A program made the translations under genes and the position numbers. DNA of 64,000 nt from Myxococcus stipitatus DSM 14675 (GTDB lineage Bacteria > Myxococcota > Myxococcia > Myxococcales > Myxococcaceae), in assembly GCF_000331735.1 (NCBI RefSeq), contig NC_020126.1, positions 6,823,501 through 6,887,500 on the forward strand, written 5' to 3'. The number at the start of each line of letters is the position of its first letter. The stretch's first letter is position 1. The notes under the pieces are model-generated. The model was not told the DNA's origin. It made no database searches and saw nothing but the letters and a program-made list of their open reading frames with translations. Below, in pieces: positions 1-64,000 of this stretch.

Positions 1-1900
1 GGGAAGTAGGGGAAGATGAGGTAGATCTCCTCCTTCGGGTCGACGTCGCCGGCGAAGCGGTTGTAGTAGTCGGAGACCACCCCCTGTGGCGCCACGGCTT
101 CCGATTCGGTGCGCTCGTCGTTCCAGCAGCGGCGCTGCTCGAAGGAATGGGTGGGGAGCGAGACACGGCGGCAGAGGTCCGCGCCTGGTACTCGCGCCCA
201 GTCAATCACCTTCCCACCCAGCCACTGCTCCGCGGCGACGCCAAGCTCACGCCGCTCGTAGATGGCGGACGCGGCCGCTTCCGACAACCCCCCTTGGGAG
301 CGGCTTCGTTCGACGACCGAGACACGTCCCGTCTCCGCCGCCCTGCCCTCCTGGTTCAGCGCCTCCAGCAACGCGAGGAGTTGCTCCGTGTCGGTGACCA
401 CGGCCGCGAACCGATGCGCGAACGGCGCACGTCCGGCCTGGAGCACGTAGGCGATGTCCGCGAGACGCTGAGCGCGTCCTTCCTCCGAGCGCAGGTGGTC
501 ACGAAGCACGCTCGCGGTGCGGCGAAGCTGCTCCACGCTCCTCGCGGAGAGCACACACAGCTCCTCGCGGCGCGGAACCGGCGCCCGGGTGGGATGAACC
601 CACTCCTCCAGCACGACGAAGGACTGGGTCCCTCCCGCCGCCGCGGAGCCGGCCAGCGCTCGGCGAGGACCTTCTCCCTTCGCACTCCGTGGGCGAGGCC
701 AGGGCCCGCGCTCCTTCAGCACATGGAAGGGCGCGGCATCGAGGGAGATTCCCTCATGGAGGTTCGCCGCCACCGGCGTGGGGAACAGCTCGCCCTCCCG
801 AAGCTGAAGCAGCACGCGGGTGAGCTGCGCCATCCCCGAAGCCGCCTCCAGGTGGCCAATCAGTGGCTTCACGGAGCCCAGCGCGCACCGAGCCCCTGCC
901 TCCGCGCCGCCGAACACCCCGCTCAGCGAGCGCCACTCCGAGACATCCGTCGTCTCGGCCCCCACGGCCTGAAGCTCCACGTAGCCGATGTCCGACGGAG
1001 CCACCCCCGCCTCCGCCAGGGTCTGCTCGATCAAGGCCCGCTGCGCGGGGGGAGACGGGAGCAGGAAGGACGCACCGCGGCCCTTGTGGCTCACCGAGGT
1101 CGCGCGAATCACACCCTGGATGGGGTCGCCATCTCGCAGGGCCTCGTCGAGGGGCTTGAGCAACACCATCCCGACGCCCTCGCCCGGGACGAAGCCATCG
1201 CCGCCCTGCTCGAACAGGAGCGGTTCATCACGTGTCGAGGCCAGCCTCGCCTGGCACAGCGTCGAGAAACGGGAGACATGGAGGTACAGGTTCACCGCGC
1301 CGACGAGCGCACCGTCACAATCTCCCCGCGCGATGGCCTTGCGGGCCGCGTCGAGCGCCACCAGCGCCGATGAGCACCCCGTGTCGAACGGGACACTCGG
1401 TCCTCGCAGGTCGAAGAAGTGCGAGATGCGATTGGGCAGGCCGAAGTAGCTCTGGTCGAGCAGCACGTCTCCGCGCTCCGACCAACGCTCCAATCCCAGC
1501 AGCGGATAGCTCAAGCCGTTGACGCCAATGAAGACCCCGTGGCGCTTCCCTTCGAGCGCCGTGTGCGCATAGCCCGCGTCCTCGATGGCCTCCCAGGCGG
1601 CTTGCAGGAGCAGGCGCTCCTCTGGATGCAGTCCCTTGGCTTCGGCCGGAGTCATCTGGAAGGCGAGCGGATCGAACAGCTCGACCCCGGAGAGGAAGCC
1701 ACCCGTGCGGCGGTAGATCTTCCCCTGCGCCGCCTGCTCGAGCCGTGCGTCGAACCAGCGGCTCCAGTCGCCTCGCTCGCTGGGAAGCTCTCGGAGGCTC
1801 CGACGCCCTTCTCGCTGGTTGTCGCGGAAGGCTCGCACGTCGCGGGCCCCCGGGTATCTGCCGCTCAGGCCGATGATGGCCACCTCGCGCTCGACCCTCG
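1..1900 (-). other. Module M18: KS0-oMT, truncated by the window edge
   Basis: KS with Cys804 (TGCSSA, 1376) and His978 but ELQAVG for EAHGTG, with Gln939 (971) for His, and GGTQSF for GG-NAH. After the linker, bases about 85-1 encode the start of a methyltransferase, YYNRFAGDVD, closely like YYDHFAGDSD at the start of the M14 enzyme. The rest of the oMT and its ACP should lie just outside. Expected role: C5 O-methylation. Confidence 0.82.
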
Positions 1901-3781
1901 CGGGGACGCTCGCTGGCACATCGACGCGAGGACGTTCGACCACGGCGTCCAGCGCCACCGCGTGGTGCTGAAGGAGGTAGTCCCGCAACGCGGCCAGCGT
2001 CTGGTGCTCGAGCAACAAGGTCCTGGGGAGCGCGCCGAGCTTCTCCGACAACAGCTTCATGAGGCGCGTGAGGGCGATGGAGTTGAGCCCGTAGTCCGCC
2101 AGGCGCCGCTCCAGCTCAACCTCCTCGCTCGGCATCCCCGCGAGCTCCGCGGTGAGGCGCTTGAGCAGTTCCTCGAGCCAGGCGCCCTGGGCTTGGGGAC
2201 CGCGAGCACTTGTGTGGGTCGGAGAGGACGTGGTCGGAGGCTCGAACTGTGTGAGGTACTTCGCGAACGCGACCCGGTCCCCCGCGATGGGCAGGCACCA
2301 GGTGGAGCCGGACTCCAGTGCCTGGTCCAACAGCGTCAGCCCGTCCCCCGTGGAGAGCGGCTCCAGTCCCGCGCGCTCACGCATGTCCTCGATGACAGGC
2401 GCGCTCTGGCGCATCCCGCCCTCTCGCCAGTACGGCCAGGAGATGGAGAGCGAGGCACCCGAGCCCCCCTCTCCCCGCCTCACGCGGGCCGCGCGCTGCT
2501 CCGCCAACTCATCGAGGAAGCGGTTCGCGAAGGCGTACTCCGCCACGCCCTCACTGAGCCCCTGACTCGCCAGCGAGGAGAGCAGCACGAAGAGGTCCAG
2601 GGGCTCGTCGCGGGTCAGCTCGTCGAGGAGCACCGCCCCCGTCACCTTCGGCGCGAGCACGGCGCGCATCGCGGGCAGGGACTTGTCCAAGAGAATGCCC
2701 GTCCGCGCCGCCACACCCGCACCGTGGAAGACCCCGTGCAGCGAGCCGAAGCGACGCCTGGCCTCGGCGAGCAGCGAGGAGACACCCTCTCGTTGGCTCA
2801 CGTCCGCGGGGACATAGAGCACTTCGGCGCCGAGCTTCCGGAGGGAGTCGAGGGTCGCCTCATCCTCTTGCGTCGGAACCCTGCGCCCCGAGATCACCAG
2901 CCGCGCTCGGCAGCACCGGGCCAGGTGCTCGGCCAGGATGCGCCCCAGGCCCCCGAGTCCTCCTGTGATCAGATACACACCGCGCTCGCGCAGCCGAGTG
3001 TTCCCCGGACTCGAACGCCGCTGCACGGGCGCTCCCGTGTCGGGCACCCTCACCCAGCGCTGGCCGTCCGCATACCGAACGCGGGCCGGTGGACCTTCCG
3101 GCTCCGCCAGGAGCGCCGCCACACAGGCCCTCGAGAACCGCTCCTCCGGCTCACGGAGTTCGATGGTCCGAAGGACGCGCTGCGGATTCTCCAGCCACAG
3201 CGCATGCCCCAGCCCCGCGAGCGCCGCGACAGGGGCCCCTCCTCGCTCCGGGTGGACCGAGAGAATCTTCAGAGGCTCTCCAAGGCGCTGCGCATGCAGC
3301 GCTTGAATCAGGTGCACGACGGCGTCGAAGCCCTCCTCCAGTGCCGACTCCATCGATGCGGCGCCCTCGGATACCGCCGTGGCGCCCCAGAGGGAGATGA
3401 CTCGCGCGGGCCGTGTCCCGGCGGCACCCAGTGCTTCGACGAGACGGCGGAAGTCCTCCGCGCTTCGCGGGTCGACTCGATACGTCCGAGCGTCCACTCG
3501 CTCGAAGTGCGCCCCCCGCAGGACCAGCACGGGACTTGATGCCCGCGCCGTGAGGCACGCGGCACGGAAGCGCTCATCGCGGTCCAGGAGGAGGACATCG
3601 TCCAGCGCGCCTCGCGAGTCCCCTTCCGGCAATGCCCCGGTCGCGCGCCATTCGGAGCGCCACATCGCGAGGGGCACCTCGTGTCGGGGCTCCGTGGCCG
3701 AGAGCGACTGGAGCTGACGGAGCCCTTCCTCGGGAGTCACTTCGCCGGACCGCACCGCCTGCAGAATCCGAGTCCGTGTGC

Positions 3782-3785
<4 letters not shown>
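1..3785 (-). CDS. trans-AT polyketide synthase, 3' end outside window: docking-KR-ACP-KS0-oMT(partial)
   Basis: Starts at ATG 3785, seven bases after a GGGGGAGG ribosome site (3800-3793), and overlaps the preceding stop by 4 nt. 1,261 codons are visible before the window ends. Domains: a short N-terminal helical docking segment (residues 1-28); KR 40-515 with nucleotide-binding glycines near 275-282, the catalytic serine near 403-407 and Tyr417; ACP with phosphopantetheine Ser569; KS 628-1050 with Cys804 and His978 but Gln939 in place of the first catalytic histidine; then the first residues of an O-methyltransferase at about 85-1. The KR and ACP have no KS of their own: they complete the module begun by the KS at the end of the upstream protein. 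The KS0-oMT part should methylate the hydroxyl made by this KR. In a rhizopodin-like product that is the C5 methoxyl. The KR lacks the Asp of the usual LDD-type motif, which bears on stereochemistry. Confidence 0.93.
1950..3785 (-). other. Module M17, second part: docking helix-KR-ACP
   Basis: N-terminal ILQAVRSGEVTPEEGLRQL (residues 7-25) mirrors the docking tail of the preceding protein. KR (TGGLGGLG, SSLAS, EYAFAN with Tyr417) has AGVAARTG where most KRs here have AGVLRDS, so the LDD-type Asp is absent. ACP YGLNSI, Ser569 (2081). Together with the upstream KS it makes one extending, ketoreducing module (C5 hydroxyl). Confidence 0.85.
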
Positions 3786-26716
<22,931 letters not shown>

Positions 26717-26717
26717 G

Positions 26718-64000
<37,283 letters not shown>

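Overview
The whole window is one strand of a giant trans-acyltransferase polyketide synthase / nonribosomal peptide synthetase (trans-AT PKS/NRPS) locus. Three consecutive genes, all on the minus strand, fill it: an upstream gene whose 5' end lies beyond base 64000 (26718-64000, at least 12,426 residues), a complete middle gene (3782-26716, 7,644 residues) and a downstream gene whose 3' end lies beyond base 1 (1-3785, 1,261 residues seen). Only one base (26717) between them is non-coding. I see no RNA gene, mobile element, CRISPR array, promoter or terminator; the promoter must lie past base 64000.

Very high GC with strong third-position bias, and the style of the synthases, suggest a myxobacterium (Myxococcus, Stigmatella or Corallococcus type). 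No module carries an acyltransferase, so malonyl units must be loaded by a separate AT encoded elsewhere.

Read in order of synthesis (high to low coordinates), with modules numbered M1-M18 within this window: M1 KS-DH-KR-ACP; M2 KS-KR-cMT-ACP; M3 KS0-oMT-ACP; M4 KS-ACP; M5 KS-DH-KR-cMT-ACP-ER; M6 KS-KR-ACP; M7 KS0-oMT-ACP; M8 KS-KR-cMT-ACP; M9 KS-KR-ACP; M10 KS0-ACP (end of first gene); M11 Cy-Cy-A(Ser)-PCP-Ox; M12 KS0-ACP; M13 KS-KR-ACP; M14 KS0-oMT-ACP; M15 KS-DH-ACP; M16 KS-DH-KR-ACP; M17 KS (end of second gene) split from KR-ACP (start of third gene); M18 KS0-oMT, cut by the window edge. KS0 marks a ketosynthase that keeps its cysteine but has lost the histidine of the HGTGT motif.

Predicted chain, from starter to growing end: an alkene next to the starter, CH(OMe)-CH(Me), a ketone, CH2-CH2-CH(Me), CH(OMe)-CH2, CH(OH)-CH(Me), CH(OH)-CH2, a 2,4-disubstituted oxazole made from serine, CH(OMe)-CH2, a conjugated diene, then CH(OMe). 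With one more ketoreducing extension beyond the window, a lactone through the hydroxyl set by M8 would give a 19-atom half ring. Two halves make a 38-membered bis-lactone. Oxazole, diene, four methoxyls, three C-methyls and side-chain ketone fall where they do in rhizopodin, the actin-binding macrodiolide of Myxococcus stipitatus and Stigmatella aurantiaca. I therefore infer a rhizopodin (riz-type) locus or a close relative. The product assignment is inference; the domain order is read from the sequence.
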